From Peribacillus glennii (lineage in GTDB: Bacteria; Bacillota; Bacilli; Bacillales; DSM-1321): a stretch of DNA of 64,000 bases. Below are positions 26,626 to 36,400 of this stretch, piece after piece; positions within the stretch are counted from its first letter, which is position 1; each line of letters begins with the position of its first letter. The stretch spans positions 153,073 through 217,072 of the forward strand of contig NZ_QVTD01000011.1 in the NCBI RefSeq assembly GCF_003429105.1. Reading direction: 5' to 3'. Both the position numbers and the translations under genes were made by a program. The notes under the pieces were generated by a model, which worked only from the letters and a program-made list of their open reading frames with translations, ran no database searches and was not told the DNA's origin.

Positions 26626-27213
26626 CTATTCTACTTCATTCATGATCTTCTTATAAATTTTATCCTGGTCAAAGTTATCCCCACCCATTCCCATTACCTC
26701 GATCACCCTATTATCCCCATTAATCAGATAGGTTGCGTTTGTATGGACGAATTGCCCGGTACCCGGATCGCGGTACTGGAAATTGAACTGGTCGGCTAGC
26801 TTTTTCGTATCTTCCTTGCTGCCCCTAAGTAAATGCCACCCGCCTGACTTGTTCATTTCAAAGGTCTTCGCGTAATGGTCGAGCACTTTTTTCGTATCGG
26901 TTTCCGGATCGAAAGTGACGGTCAGAAACTCAACTTTACTTCCAAATACATTTTCTTTCTCCAATTGATCACGCAGTTTTTGCATTTTGAAAGTGGTGCT
27001 TGGGCAAACATCGGGACATTTTGTATACATGAACTCCAATAACCTGATTTTGGGTTCCATCTCATTAAAGCTGTAAGTATCGCCATTTTGGTTGACCATC
27101 GCCACATCCTTTGGGAAATCCATTTTTGATTCACGATATTCTGTAAAATACCAAATGCCTGTACTGATCCCCGCGATTAGCAGCAGGGAAAAAATAATAT
27201 ACATTTTTTTCAT
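26626..27213 (-). CDS. Sco1/SenC-family copper chaperone
   Basis: Membrane-anchored thioredoxin-fold protein (195 aa) that helps build the CuA centre of cytochrome c oxidase. The N-terminal anchor is at residues about 4-23. Cys66 and Cys70 in C-P-D-V-C-P and His157 in F-V-H-T-N form the conserved copper site. ATG 27213 follows 'aggtgac'. Monocistronic. It resembles B. subtilis YpmQ (ScoI), which lies elsewhere in that genome. Confidence 0.9.
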   Translation of the reverse strand: MKKMYIIFSLLLIAGISTGIWYFTEYRESKMDFPKDVAMVNQNGDTYSFNEMEPKIRLLEFMYTKCPDVCPSTTFKMQKLRDQLEKENVFGSKVEFLTVTFDPETDTKKVLDHYAKTFEMNKSGGWHLLRGSKEDTKKLADQFNFQYRDPGTGQFVHTNATYLINGDNRVIEVMGMGGDNFDQDKIYKKIMNEVE

Positions 27214-27461
27214 GGAGATTAGTCACCTCGAGATTTATTAAAAAACTTATGCAAATTGATTAGTTACATAGAACAGTTGTAAATATATCTAAACTATACA
27301 GCATGAAACGAATGAAAAAAAAAGTGAATTGGGAACAATCGTTGAAAGTTATTTGAACGTTTTTTAACAATTTGCAAATTTGCTTTTACACAGGTATTTC
27401 TGTTCTAACTTGTCTTTTTTTTACTAAAATAATAAGGAGGGTTGTCTAAGGAGGTTAGAAT

Positions 27462-28733
27462 ATGGCCAGAAAATGGGCAAGTACCGCCGTTATGTTGTAT
27501 CTGTTAATTGTCGCTTTTATGTATTGGTATATATTCAGTTGGGCCGATCCTGCTATTCCCGCGGTATTCAAGGGGACAGCCGCTGATCCGTCAACTTTTT
27601 TAAATGCTAGGGAGCTGATGTTGAGCGAAGAGTATTCAGAAATAAGGAATTTTTTATTCTTTGCCTCCACTCCGTATGAATGGCTATTTTATTTTCTGAT
27701 TTTATTACTCGGGCTGTCGAGGGCCTTTGAAAAATGGGCGGTGTCTGTATCAAAGTGGAGGGTTCTCCAAACGGCCATCTATCTATTTTGGCTGTCCGTG
27801 CTTTCTTTCGCTGCCGTTTTTCCGTTCAACTATGTAAGCTACAGTCTCGGGAAAAAATATAATATCAACACACAGGATTTTGCTTCTTGGATGGAGGATG
27901 AAGTGATTGATTTTTGGATCAGCTTCGGGGAGATGATTCTGATTGTCTCAGTGCTGTACTGGCTGATAAGAAAAAGGCCGAAAAAATGGTGGCTCCATGC
28001 ATGGCTTCTTTCCGTGCCATTTTCACTGTTTATGATGTTCGTGCAGCCGGTATTGATAGATCCTTTGTATAATGATTTCTATCCGCTTAAAAACAAGGAA
28101 TTGGAGCATAAAATACTCGAACTTGCCTCCAAGGCAGATATACCTGCCGACCATGTATATGAAGTGAACATGGCTCGAAAGACGAATGCTTTAAATGCCT
28201 ATGTGACAGGGATCGGTTCCAATTCCCGGATCGTGCTATGGGATACCACCCTTAGAAAGCTTGCGGATAATGAAATCCTGTTCATCATGGCCCATGAAAT
28301 GGCGCATTATGTGGAGAAGCATATTTATATAGGAATAGCCACCTACCTGCTGCTGACTTTGGCCGGCCTCCGGATCACGGCATGGATGATGGGTTATATC
28401 ATCCGGAGATGGGGAAAGGTATTGAAGATTCCTGCTGTTGAAAGCATTAGCTCGCTTCCGCTTTTCCTGCTCATTTCTGCTGTGCTGCTTTTTGCATCAG
28501 AGCCGCTGTCGAACTATATTTCACGGTATGAGGAAACACGCGCCGACCGCTATGCGGTTGAAATGACAAAAGACAGCGGGGCCGCTGTAAGAACATTCCA
28601 GGAATTAACGAGGGCTGGCTTGAGTGAAGTCAATCCTCCGGCGTTAGTGAAATGGTTCAGGTATTCACATCCGACCATGCTGGAACGCATTTCGAGGCTT
28701 GAGAACTATAATTCTGAATCCCGCAATGATTGA
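27462..28733 (+). CDS. yhfN: M48-family membrane zinc protease (YhfN-like)
   Basis: A 423-aa integral membrane metalloprotease related to CAAX prenyl protease 1/Ste24. The zinc motif H278-E-M-A-H282 lies in the cytoplasmic-domain region; the third ligand is probably a glutamate in Y-E-E-T-R-A-D-R-Y-A near residue 352. Five or more helices flank it. ATG 27462 follows 'aaggaggtt'. B. subtilis carries yhfN downstream of the lcfB block, matching the general order here. Physiological substrates are unknown. Confidence 0.88.
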   Translation: MARKWASTAVMLYLLIVAFMYWYIFSWADPAIPAVFKGTAADPSTFLNARELMLSEEYSEIRNFLFFASTPYEWLFYFLILLLGLSRAFEKWAVSVSKWRVLQTAIYLFWLSVLSFAAVFPFNYVSYSLGKKYNINTQDFASWMEDEVIDFWISFGEMILIVSVLYWLIRKRPKKWWLHAWLLSVPFSLFMMFVQPVLIDPLYNDFYPLKNKELEHKILELASKADIPADHVYEVNMARKTNALNAYVTGIGSNSRIVLWDTTLRKLADNEILFIMAHEMAHYVEKHIYIGIATYLLLTLAGLRITAWMMGYIIRRWGKVLKIPAVESISSLPLFLLISAVLLFASEPLSNYISRYEETRADRYAVEMTKDSGAAVRTFQELTRAGLSEVNPPALVKWFRYSHPTMLERISRLENYNSESRND

Positions 28734-28772
28734 GTGAGATTTTGTGCAACAATATTATTGGATATGGAATGA

Positions 28773-28808
28773 TAAACGCTTGGCGGAACAGGGATCCAAG
28801 CGTTTTTT
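28773..28808 (+). terminator. intrinsic terminator after yhfN
   Basis: Stem 'aaacgcttgg' / 'ccaagcgttt' around a 12-nt loop, followed by T-run. Confidence 0.88.
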
Positions 28809-28913
28809 CGATTTTCCTGCGGTTATTATCTGAATAAACTTTTAAATACTCTGTCCCCGGATTCTTTACTATAATAAATTCAACCTATATAGTTCCGGCA
28901 AGGAGTTGGCCAA

Positions 28914-29723
28914 ATGAACAGATTGCTAACAATTATTATCGGCTCTGTCATCGTGGGTGCGGCATACAATTTATTTCTTATCCCCCATCAGATTTTGAGC
29001 AGCGGGCTAAGCGGGATAGCCATCATGTTAGGGATCATTACTCCATTCAATACAGGCGTGTTGAATTTCGTCCTTAATCTCCCGCTTTTGATCGTTGGGG
29101 TATACAAGCTTGGGAAAAGGTTCATCAGCTATACGATTTTGTCTGTGCTTGTACTGTCGGCCAGCTTATATGTCATACCGGTACATGCCATTAGTTCGGA
29201 ACCGATTTTGTCTTCCTTATTCGGCGGCGTTATTACCGGCATTGGAATCGGCTTTATCTTCCGGGCATCCGGTTCTTCAGGCGGATTTGATATCATTGCC
29301 ATGCTGTTGACAAAGAAAAAGGATTTTCCATTGGGTGCCCTTATTTCGGCCATGAATGCGGTTGTCGTGATATTATCCGGCTTTGTGTTCAATTGGGATG
29401 CAGCATTAAATACGCTTGTTGCCATATATGCAACCGGAAAGGTGATAGATACCATCCATACGAACCATATTAAGCTGACTTTGATGATCGTCACGAAAAA
29501 TGGAGAAGAAATGAAGTCTAAGCTGCTAGCCAATTTATACAGAGGAATTACCGTGATGGACGGGGAAGGGGCTTATTCAGGCGAAAGCCGGAAAATACTA
29601 ATGACTGTAATCACCCGGTATCAGTTGACCGATGTCAAAACGATGATCAATGAAGTCGATCCGAATGCTTTTGTGAATATAACGGAAACGACGGAGGTAA
29701 TGGGCTCCTTCCATAAGTCGTAA
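28914..29723 (+). CDS. YitT-family membrane protein with DUF2179 domain
   Basis: A 269-aa protein: N-terminal five-helix YitT membrane domain (motifs N-L-F-L-I-P-H-Q-I-L-S-S-G near residue 20 and G-S-S-G-G-F-D-I-I-A near residue 121) and a C-terminal cytoplasmic DUF2179 domain. A second member lies at 56911-57753 in this window. Function unknown; the family often acts in metabolite or ion handling, and sporulation links exist for some members. ATG 28914 has 'aaggag' upstream. Confidence 0.82.
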   Translation: MNRLLTIIIGSVIVGAAYNLFLIPHQILSSGLSGIAIMLGIITPFNTGVLNFVLNLPLLIVGVYKLGKRFISYTILSVLVLSASLYVIPVHAISSEPILSSLFGGVITGIGIGFIFRASGSSGGFDIIAMLLTKKKDFPLGALISAMNAVVVILSGFVFNWDAALNTLVAIYATGKVIDTIHTNHIKLTLMIVTKNGEEMKSKLLANLYRGITVMDGEGAYSGESRKILMTVITRYQLTDVKTMINEVDPNAFVNITETTEVMGSFHKS

Positions 29724-29814
29724 TTGCCATACTCAGTCGAATATCCCGGTTGCAAGTGTTTGACGTTACGTGCGTGATGACTTGGGCGGTTGGCGGCAGA
29801 TCCGTCCCATTTAA

Positions 29815-29853
29815 GAAAAAAACCTGCTACTTCAATAGTCAGCAGGTTTTTTT
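29815..29853 (+). terminator. intrinsic terminator after the YitT-like gene
   Basis: Stem 'aacctgct' plus inner act/agt, closing with 'agcaggtt' and an eight-T run. Confidence 0.9.
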
Positions 29854-29925
29854 TAATCAAAAAGAAATACGTTGCTTTTATTTTGTCTAAGCGCAGAAAA
29901 CAGTGATTCTAACCGGAACTTAAAT

Positions 29926-30162
29926 TTACGTGCCAAACATTTTGTTGATTTCATTCCATTCATTGGATAAAAGGGCAAACAGCTTCCTGTCTTTTGTGTC
30001 CAGCGCCTCGTCAATCCTTTCAGCGAGCTTCTTCTTTTTGTAAGTTAGGATAGACTCGTGGATAATCATGTCAATCATCAGTTCCTTCATGTGGGCATCT
30101 TTCTTTTTCTTGTTCATCGCGTATGACTTGGCCATCTCCGAATACGATTTTCCATTGTTCAC
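29926..30162 (-). CDS. IDEAL-domain protein (78 aa)
   Basis: Small acidic/basic helical protein whose C-terminal half contains the defining R-I-D-E-A-L-D-T-K-D sequence of the IDEAL domain (residues about 50-72) after a K-K-K-K-L-A-E segment. IDEAL domains occur in Bacillus proteins such as ComK-adjacent and YpiB-type factors and are thought to mediate protein binding. It is transcribed divergently from comK with about 240 nt between them. ATG 30162 follows 'aggggtgg'. Confidence 0.8.
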   Translation of the reverse strand: MNNGKSYSEMAKSYAMNKKKKDAHMKELMIDMIIHESILTYKKKKLAERIDEALDTKDRKLFALLSNEWNEINKMFGT

Positions 30163-30403
30163 GAAGAACCACCCCTGACACCTTTTTAATAGTATATGGA
30201 ATGTACCTGTATAAAATCAACAGAAAATTTAAAATATTCAATATTTAATTTACGACAGTTATTGCATATTCGGTTCAAAACCAACACATTAATTATAAAT
30301 CTTACTATTTTGTGAATAGTGTATGTAATTATCATGGGTTATGGTAATATGAGGAAGAAATTTTTGGATTGTTAATTTGGATATTTTGAGAGGAGCCCTG
30401 CTT

Positions 30404-30991
30404 ATGAAGGATGTGAAACCAGGATTAATAGAAGAATACGAAATCACCCCCTATACATTAATGGTCATGCCCACTACGTACGGCAGCAAAATATATTCGC
30501 ATATTATCGAACTGGATGATGAATATATTTCCCCCTTCAGGCCAATCGACATCATAAAAAAGAGCTGCCACTACTTCGGAACGAGCTATGAAGGCAGGAA
30601 AGAAGGAACAAGACAGCTAATCGGCATTACACATAAAGCACCTATTGCAATCAACCCTACAAGCTCCATGTTTTTCTTTCCGACTACATCTCCTATGCGC
30701 CCTCAATGCATATGGGTTTCACTTGAGCATATTGATTCATACAGCCGAATAGACTTATCCCATACTTCGGTCACATTTAAAAATAACCAGCAAGCGGAAT
30801 TGCCCATTTCAACCAGCTCATTTGAAAACCAATATATGAGAACGGTTTTCCTCAAAGATAAGCTCATCCAAAGAATAGAAGAAACAGATCGCAAGTATTT
30901 TTATTTGCATTCTGGTTCACATCATCTAAAAGCGTCAGAAATGGGATTAAAGTACACCAAATACAAAAAAATACATTGGGAAGAGGAATGA
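30404..30991 (+). CDS. comK: ComK, master regulator of competence
   Basis: Transcription activator of DNA-uptake genes and its own gene. 195 aa (M-K-D-V-K-P-G), near the 192 of B. subtilis. Conserved segments I-N-P-T-S-S-M-F-F-F-P-T and W-V-S-L-E-H-I appear, with a basic, Lys/Tyr-rich C-terminus. ATG 30404 lies 8 nt after 'aggag'; an in-frame TTG at 30377 precedes it without ribosome site. Upstream DNA is strongly AT-rich, as expected for minor-groove ComK boxes, but a clean paired A4-N5-T4 box was not resolved. Confidence 0.9.
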   Translation: MKDVKPGLIEEYEITPYTLMVMPTTYGSKIYSHIIELDDEYISPFRPIDIIKKSCHYFGTSYEGRKEGTRQLIGITHKAPIAINPTSSMFFFPTTSPMRPQCIWVSLEHIDSYSRIDLSHTSVTFKNNQQAELPISTSSFENQYMRTVFLKDKLIQRIEETDRKYFYLHSGSHHLKASEMGLKYTKYKKIHWEEE

Positions 30992-31030
30992 TCCTTCCTC
31001 GAACAAAGATACTTTTTAGATGGATAGGAA

Positions 31031-31063
31031 AAGCCCAGCTCGGTAACGAGTGTGGGCTTATTT
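31031..31063. terminator. bidirectional terminator between comK and yhjD
   Basis: Stem 'aagccca.ctcg' / 'cgag..tgggctt' with loop gtaa between two converging genes. The T-run is modest on the plus strand ('atttctgtt'). Confidence 0.75.
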
Positions 31064-31067
31064 CTGT

Positions 31068-31445
31068 TCAAACACGCGATTCATCGGGAAGGAGCCTCTT
31101 AAATAAAAAATAGGCCAACAGCTCTTCCACCTTGTTCCTCAAGCGCGGATTGAAATAATTGTGATGTTCCTCATAGCCCCTGTAAATGAAACTATACATG
31201 GTAAATGCTTCATCACGCTTTAACTTGCTTACTTTAATATTCTCCTTCCTGAGATATTTCCTTACCCCTGCCAATTCCTTTTGGACTGTCTTAAGGGCTT
31301 CCTCGACCAAGTCGAGATAGGGCTTCGGCAATTTGAACGGACTTGCTTCGATGATCATCCTGTCCCGGTTTAATACGGTAATGACCATGGGAAGGTAAAT
31401 TGCTTGCTCGATCATGTCTCGGTCATGTTCGGGAATGCGGGTCAT
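31068..31445 (-). CDS. yhjD: YhjD-like protein (125 aa)
   Basis: Soluble, basic helical protein: M-T-R-I-P-E-H-D-R-D-M-I-E-Q-A-I-Y-L-P head and an aromatic/basic stretch Y-R-G-Y-E-E-H-H-N-Y-F-N-P-R-L-R near residue 95. Its place directly before yhjE-sipV-addB matches B. subtilis yhjD, to which I assign it mainly on context. ATG 31445 is chosen, with 'gaaggga' upstream. No known function or domain. Confidence 0.62.
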   Translation of the reverse strand: MTRIPEHDRDMIEQAIYLPMVITVLNRDRMIIEASPFKLPKPYLDLVEEALKTVQKELAGVRKYLRKENIKVSKLKRDEAFTMYSFIYRGYEEHHNYFNPRLRNKVEELLAYFLFKRLLPDESRV

Positions 31446-31715
31446 GCTTATTGCTCCCTTCACAAAAAGTCAGGCGGCAGTGCAGCCATAGTGCGGAGTT
31501 GAACTTGCCTGTTCAGGCATCGCCTGTTTCAGTTTTCTTATATATCTTATGTATGTTTGGAGGAGAAAAATCAGAACACTTGTTCTCGTTTTATCGTAAT
31601 CAAAAAAAAATTCTAATGCAAGCCTGTTTTAATGGAAAAGAGTTTTCGCGCTAAAATAGATTATGAATTCATATATGAGGGAAAGGTTTTACTATACTAT
31701 CTTTTTTTAGAAGTA

Positions 31716-31860
31716 TCGCCGACTGGCAGCTTTTTAAAGGCGAAGACAGAGCCATAGTTAGGCCCATAGGTTGTGGGTCACACAGGCGAAGACATAAGGC
31801 GGTGGCGCACTCAGTCTGTATTGTGCCTTATGCAGATAAGAAAGTTTAACACTTTCTTAT
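31716..31860 (+). repeat. structured dispersed repeat, copy E1
   Basis: About 145 nt. It opens with 'cgccga..ggcag' and 'ctttttaaaggc', then carries blocks gacagag..atagttaggccca, gtgggtcacacaggcg, ggtggcgcactcagtctgt, and ends in the hairpin 'ataagaaag'/'ctttcttat'. Internal pairings include CCCATA/TGTGGG, CATAAGGC/GCCTTATG and a longer-range ACAGA/TCTGT. The same blocks recur at 48594-48743, 49396-49604 and 60775-60909. It lies in the long yhjD-yhjE gap, 130 nt before yhjE; the rest of that gap (31464-31715) shows nothing else. Confidence 0.75.
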
Positions 31861-31991
31861 TGTCAAAAAAGAATAATACTTGCATTTTCAAGATAACGTG
31901 ATATATCTAAAGTTAGCAGTTGGGACAGGACTTGAACATTTAACATTTAAAGCCGCCATCGTTTAAGGCGGCGCGCCCAAGGAGATTCAAT

Positions 31992-32606
31992 ATGGATTTT
32001 GATGTTTTGCGAGAATGGTTCACTCTTGAGAATATATTGGATATTATCCAAAAATATAGATCTTTCGGCCCCATCCCGGGTCTGCTTCTGCCCTTGCTTG
32101 AAGCGTTTTTGCCTTTTTTGCCGCTTGTCGTCTTTGTTTTGGCGAATGCCAGCGCGTTCGGCCTCTGGCTTGGATTTTTGTTTTCCTGGCTGGGTTCTGT
32201 CACCGGTGCAATGCTCGTGTTTTTTATTTTCCGAAAGTATGGACAAAAACGGTTGCTAAGATTTTTACTAAAAAACAGACAGGTCCAGAGATTGATGAAT
32301 TGGGTTGACCGCCATGGTTTTGGACCGTTGTTCCTATTGCTTTGCTTTCCTTTCACTCCGTCAGCGGTCATCAATGTTGTGGCGGGGCTTTCGAAAATAA
32401 GCCCGTTTCAATATGCTTTGGCGGTATTGGCCGGGAAAATGGTGATGATCTTTACAATCAGTTTTGTAGGCTACGATATTGTTTCGCTTATCCATAAGCC
32501 GGCGAGAACTGTAATTGTACTGTTGATTATCGTGATTCTCTGGTATGCCGGGAAACGAATGGAGATAAGATTAAATAAGGGCATCAAAAGTGAGAATGGA
32601 GGATAA
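31992..32606 (+). CDS. yhjE: YhjE-like VTT/DedA-superfamily membrane protein
   Basis: A 204-aa membrane protein of the TVP38/TMEM64 (VTT, SNARE-associated) family. Conserved pieces are F-G-P-I-P-G-L-L-L-P-L-L-E-A-F-L-P near residue 24 and C-F-P-F-T-P-S-A-V-I-N-V-V-A-G-L near residue 115. Such proteins are linked to lipid scrambling or flipping. ATG 31992 follows 'aaggag'; a small 'gccgcc...ggcggc' hairpin (31951-31971) sits just before the ribosome site. Next gene sipV starts 41 nt downstream, as in B. subtilis. Confidence 0.87.
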   Translation: MDFDVLREWFTLENILDIIQKYRSFGPIPGLLLPLLEAFLPFLPLVVFVLANASAFGLWLGFLFSWLGSVTGAMLVFFIFRKYGQKRLLRFLLKNRQVQRLMNWVDRHGFGPLFLLLCFPFTPSAVINVVAGLSKISPFQYALAVLAGKMVMIFTISFVGYDIVSLIHKPARTVIVLLIIVILWYAGKRMEIRLNKGIKSENGG

Positions 32607-32647
32607 TTTCTATACATCAGGCTTTTAGTAATTGGGGGCCACATGAA

Positions 32648-33202
32648 ATGTCAGCAAAGTGTAAAAAGTTTTTTCGCGAATGGGTTACAGCCGGTGTGAT
32701 CGCTTTCGTTTTGTTCCTTCTAATCAGGGCCTTTTTCTTTTCCAGCTATGTAGTGGAAGGAGAGTCCATGCAGCCCACCTTGCAGGATGGAAATAAGCTT
32801 GTCGTAAGTAAAATCGGTTATCAAATTGAGGATATCCACCGCTTTGATGTCATTGTTTTTCATGCCAATGATAAAGAAGACTATGTGAAAAGAGTTATTG
32901 GCCTTCCAGGCGATACAATAACTTATAAGGATGATCATTTATACGTGGATGGCGTTAACTATCGCGAACCTTATCTTAAGCATTTCCCCCCACCGATCCC
33001 CGGCCGGAATCTTACCGGTGATTTTACCCTTGGCGAATTGACGGGCTCACGGAAGGTACCGAGCGGAAAGCTGTTCGTCCTCGGGGATAACCGGCTCGGA
33101 AGTATGGACAGCAGGCATTTCGGCTATGTTTCCATAGACCAGGTCGTGGGCAAGGTAAATATGCGGTATTGGCCTTTGGACAAATTAAATGTGGAGTTTT
33201 AA
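32648..33202 (+). CDS. sipV: type I signal peptidase (SipV-like)
   Basis: Membrane serine/lysine protease that removes signal peptides from secreted proteins. 184 aa, one N-terminal anchor (residues about 14-33). Catalytic Ser40 lies in G-E-S-M-Q-P-T-L and Lys81 in Y-V-K-R-V-I-G-L-P-G-D; the box G-D-N-R-L-G-S-M-D-S-R-H-F-G is near residue 148. Context between yhjE and addB matches sipV. ATG 32648 has 'ttggggg' upstream at slightly long spacing. Confidence 0.92.
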   Translation: MSAKCKKFFREWVTAGVIAFVLFLLIRAFFFSSYVVEGESMQPTLQDGNKLVVSKIGYQIEDIHRFDVIVFHANDKEDYVKRVIGLPGDTITYKDDHLYVDGVNYREPYLKHFPPPIPGRNLTGDFTLGELTGSRKVPSGKLFVLGDNRLGSMDSRHFGYVSIDQVVGKVNMRYWPLDKLNVEF

Positions 33203-33419
33203 GTTGAATAGTATTCAAGGTTTGCTTATTTTAGGGGCTGACTCAGCAAAGGGGTCAGCCTTGTTCGTATCTAAAAAAGCGAACGTATGATTGTACTTTT
33301 TGCCGGGGAGTCGGTAAAATGGAGAAAAAGGTGCCAGTAATTTACACAGGTCTGCACGGAAAATTGACAGGCTTTTCTGGTATGATTGTACTAAAGAGAT
33401 TGGTCCACCTATACCTGTG

Positions 33420-33452
33420 CAAACCGCCACGATGATAGTTGGCGGTTTTTGG
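33420..33452 (+). terminator. intrinsic terminator between sipV and addB
   Basis: Stem 'aaaccgcca' / 'tggcggttt' with T-run, so addBA start from their own promoter or by readthrough. An additional weak palindrome 'ggctgac...gtcagcc' at 33237-33261 follows sipV. Confidence 0.82.
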
Positions 33453-33483
33453 ACAGTGAAAAGGGGATGGAGGAGGAAATAGG

Positions 33484-36400
33484 ATGTCTCTCCGTTTTAT
33501 ACTTGGAAGAACCGGGACGGGAAAAACGACAAATATACTTGATGAAATCCGCGGCAAGCTCCATGGAAATCCGTCAGGAAGCCCCATCATTTATCTGGTT
33601 CCCGATCAAATGACGTTTTTATCTGAATATAAATTGGCTACGACCCCCGGCCTTACGGGAATGATTCGCTCCCAGGTATACAGTTTTACCCGGCTTGCCT
33701 GGCGCGTGCTCCAGGAAACCGGCGGGATGACGAGGATCCATCTGGACAGTGTTGGAGCCAATATGCTCATCCGCAAGATCATTGAAGATAAAAAAGATGA
33801 TTTGAAAATGTTCCGCCGCTCTGCCGACAAACAGGGATTCATCGCGCAGCTCGAGGACATGCTGACGGAATTCAAGCGGTACTGCATAAACCCTGAAGAC
33901 ATTAAGGAATTCGCTGAGAAAAAGGGGAGCAGCGGGGGGCTTGATGCAAAGCTTCATGATTTGGAAATGATCTACAGAGCTTTTGAGGATGAATTGGCCG
34001 GCAAGTATTTGGGCTCGGAGGATTATTTTAAATTGCTGGTGGAAAAGATGGCGTCTTCACCATATATCGCATCAGCGGAGATTTATATCGACGGCTTTTA
34101 CAGCATGACACCCCAGGAGCTTCTTATTGTCAAAGAACTGATAAAGCTTAGCAAGGGCGTCACCATATCTTTGACACTTGACCAGCCCTACAAGCAAAAT
34201 CCGCCCGGAGACCTGGATTTATTCAGGCAGACAGGTACACTTTACCATAGTATCTGCACAGAGGCCGCAAATCTCGGGATCATTCCTGAACCTGATATTG
34301 TTTTGTCCCGGGCGGAACGGTTTGCCGGCAGTCCAACACTTGCGCATCTTGAAGCCAATTTTAATGTCAGGCCGGCACGCACATTCTTGAACGGGCCGGA
34401 TATCGCTGTGGCACAAGCGGTCAACCGCCGGTCAGAGGTTGAGGGAACTGCGCGGACAATTTTAAAGCTCGTCCGTGAAGAAAATTACCGCTGGAAGGAT
34501 ATTGCGATTTTACTTCGCAATGGCGATTCCTACCATGATCTGATCCACACGGTTTTCCGTGATTATCATATCCCCGTTTTCGTCGATGCCAAGCGTTCCA
34601 TGCTAAATCACCCCTTGATCGAATTGATACGGTCAACCCTTGAAATCCTGCTTACGAATTGGAGGTATGAACCGGTTTTCCGCTCCATTAAAACCGAACT
34701 GCTGTACCCGATTGCCCGAAACCAGAATCGCATGAGGGAAAGGGTGGACAGTCTGGAAAATTTTGTGCTTTCCCATGGGGTCAAGGGCAATAAGTGGACT
34801 TCTAAGGAACGTTGGAAATACGTGCGGTTCCGCGGACTGGAACTTGAAGAACGCGCCCAGACTGAAAGCGAAAAGCGGATAGAGGATGATTTGAACGAGC
34901 TGAAACAGATGTTCACCGAGCCGATTCTCCGCTTGTCCCGCCGCTTCAAACGCGCAAAAAATGGACGTGAATTTTGTGAAGCCCTTTATTTATATCTTGA
35001 GGACTTGCATATCCCGGAAAAACTGGATAATTGGAAATTCGAAGCAGAAGATGAAGGGGATTTGCTTGCTGCACGCGAGCATGAGCAAGTATGGAACGCT
35101 GTCATGGAACTGCTTGATCAATTTGTGGAAATGCTCGGAAATGAAATGACTAGCTTAAAGCATTTTTCTGCCATTATAGAGACAGGCTTTGAAACAATGA
35201 AGTTCTCTCTCGTTCCTCCCGCCATTGATCAGGTCCTTGTCGCCAATCTGGATTTATCGCGTTTGGATGATGTGAAGGCGGCATTTGTTATTGGCCTTAC
35301 AGAAGGTGTGCTGCCTGGTAAAGCGGGTGAAGAAGGTGTGTTTTCCGATAGCGACAGGGAGACGTTATCCGCCGAAGGGCTACCGATTGCCCCAGGTTCA
35401 AAAATCCGGCTGCTGGATGAGGAATTTACAGCCTATAAAGCATTTATGACTCCGTCGCAGAAGCTCTATCTGTCTTATCCTTTCGCAGATGAAGAAGGAA
35501 AAACGCTGTTGCCGTCTTCTTATATTAAGAGAGTAAGAGATGTGCTGCCTGACCTTGATGAAACACTTTATATGAATGACCCGTCAGACCTGCCTGCTTC
35601 TGCGCAAGCGGAATATGCGGCTAATTTCGATGTGGCTATATCATACTTAACCGCACAGCTGCAGCTGAAAATAAGAAATTATCCAATTGATCCGCTCTGG
35701 TGGGATGTGTACAATGCCTATATTGATGACAAAATCATGAAACCTGGAGCGGTCCGTGTCCTGTCCAGCCTGTTTTATGAGAACAGGGCAAAGCAATTAT
35801 CAGCTGGTACGAGCAAGAAATTATATGGGGATACGATTACGGCGAGTGTTTCTCGGATGGAAATGTTCAACAGCTGCCCGTTTTCCCATTATGCGGCCCA
35901 TGGGTTGAAACTGCGCGAACGAAAGATTTTCCGGCTGGATGCCCCTGATATAGGTGAAATGTTCCATGGTGCACTCAAGCTGATATCGGATTATTTGAGG
36001 GACCATGATATTTCGTGGGCATCCCTGACAAAGGAACAATGTCTAAGGCTGGCAAAAGAAGCGGTAGACCGGCTAGCCCCAAAGCTTCAAAACGAAATCC
36101 TTCTTAGCACGAACCGCCATCATTATTTGAAGAAAAAGCTCGAAAATGTAATTGGCCGTGCGTCGATGATCTTAAGCGAGCATGCAAAAGTCAGCGGATT
36201 TTCACCCATAGGCCTTGAACTCGGGTTCGGCAAGAACGGAGAATTGCCTCCGCTATCTTTTACTTTGAACAATGGGACAAAAATGGAACTGATCGGAAGA
36301 ATAGACCGGGTGGATAAAGCGGAAGAAAACGAGGGCGTGTATTTGCGGGTCCTGGATTATAAGTCGAGCGAAAAGGATTTAAACATCAGCGAGGTCTACT

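Noticed and set aside
30181..30403. ComK boxes (A4-N5-T4 pairs) in the comK promoter
   Set aside because: AT-rich runs are abundant but no pair with clean spacing could be defined by eye.
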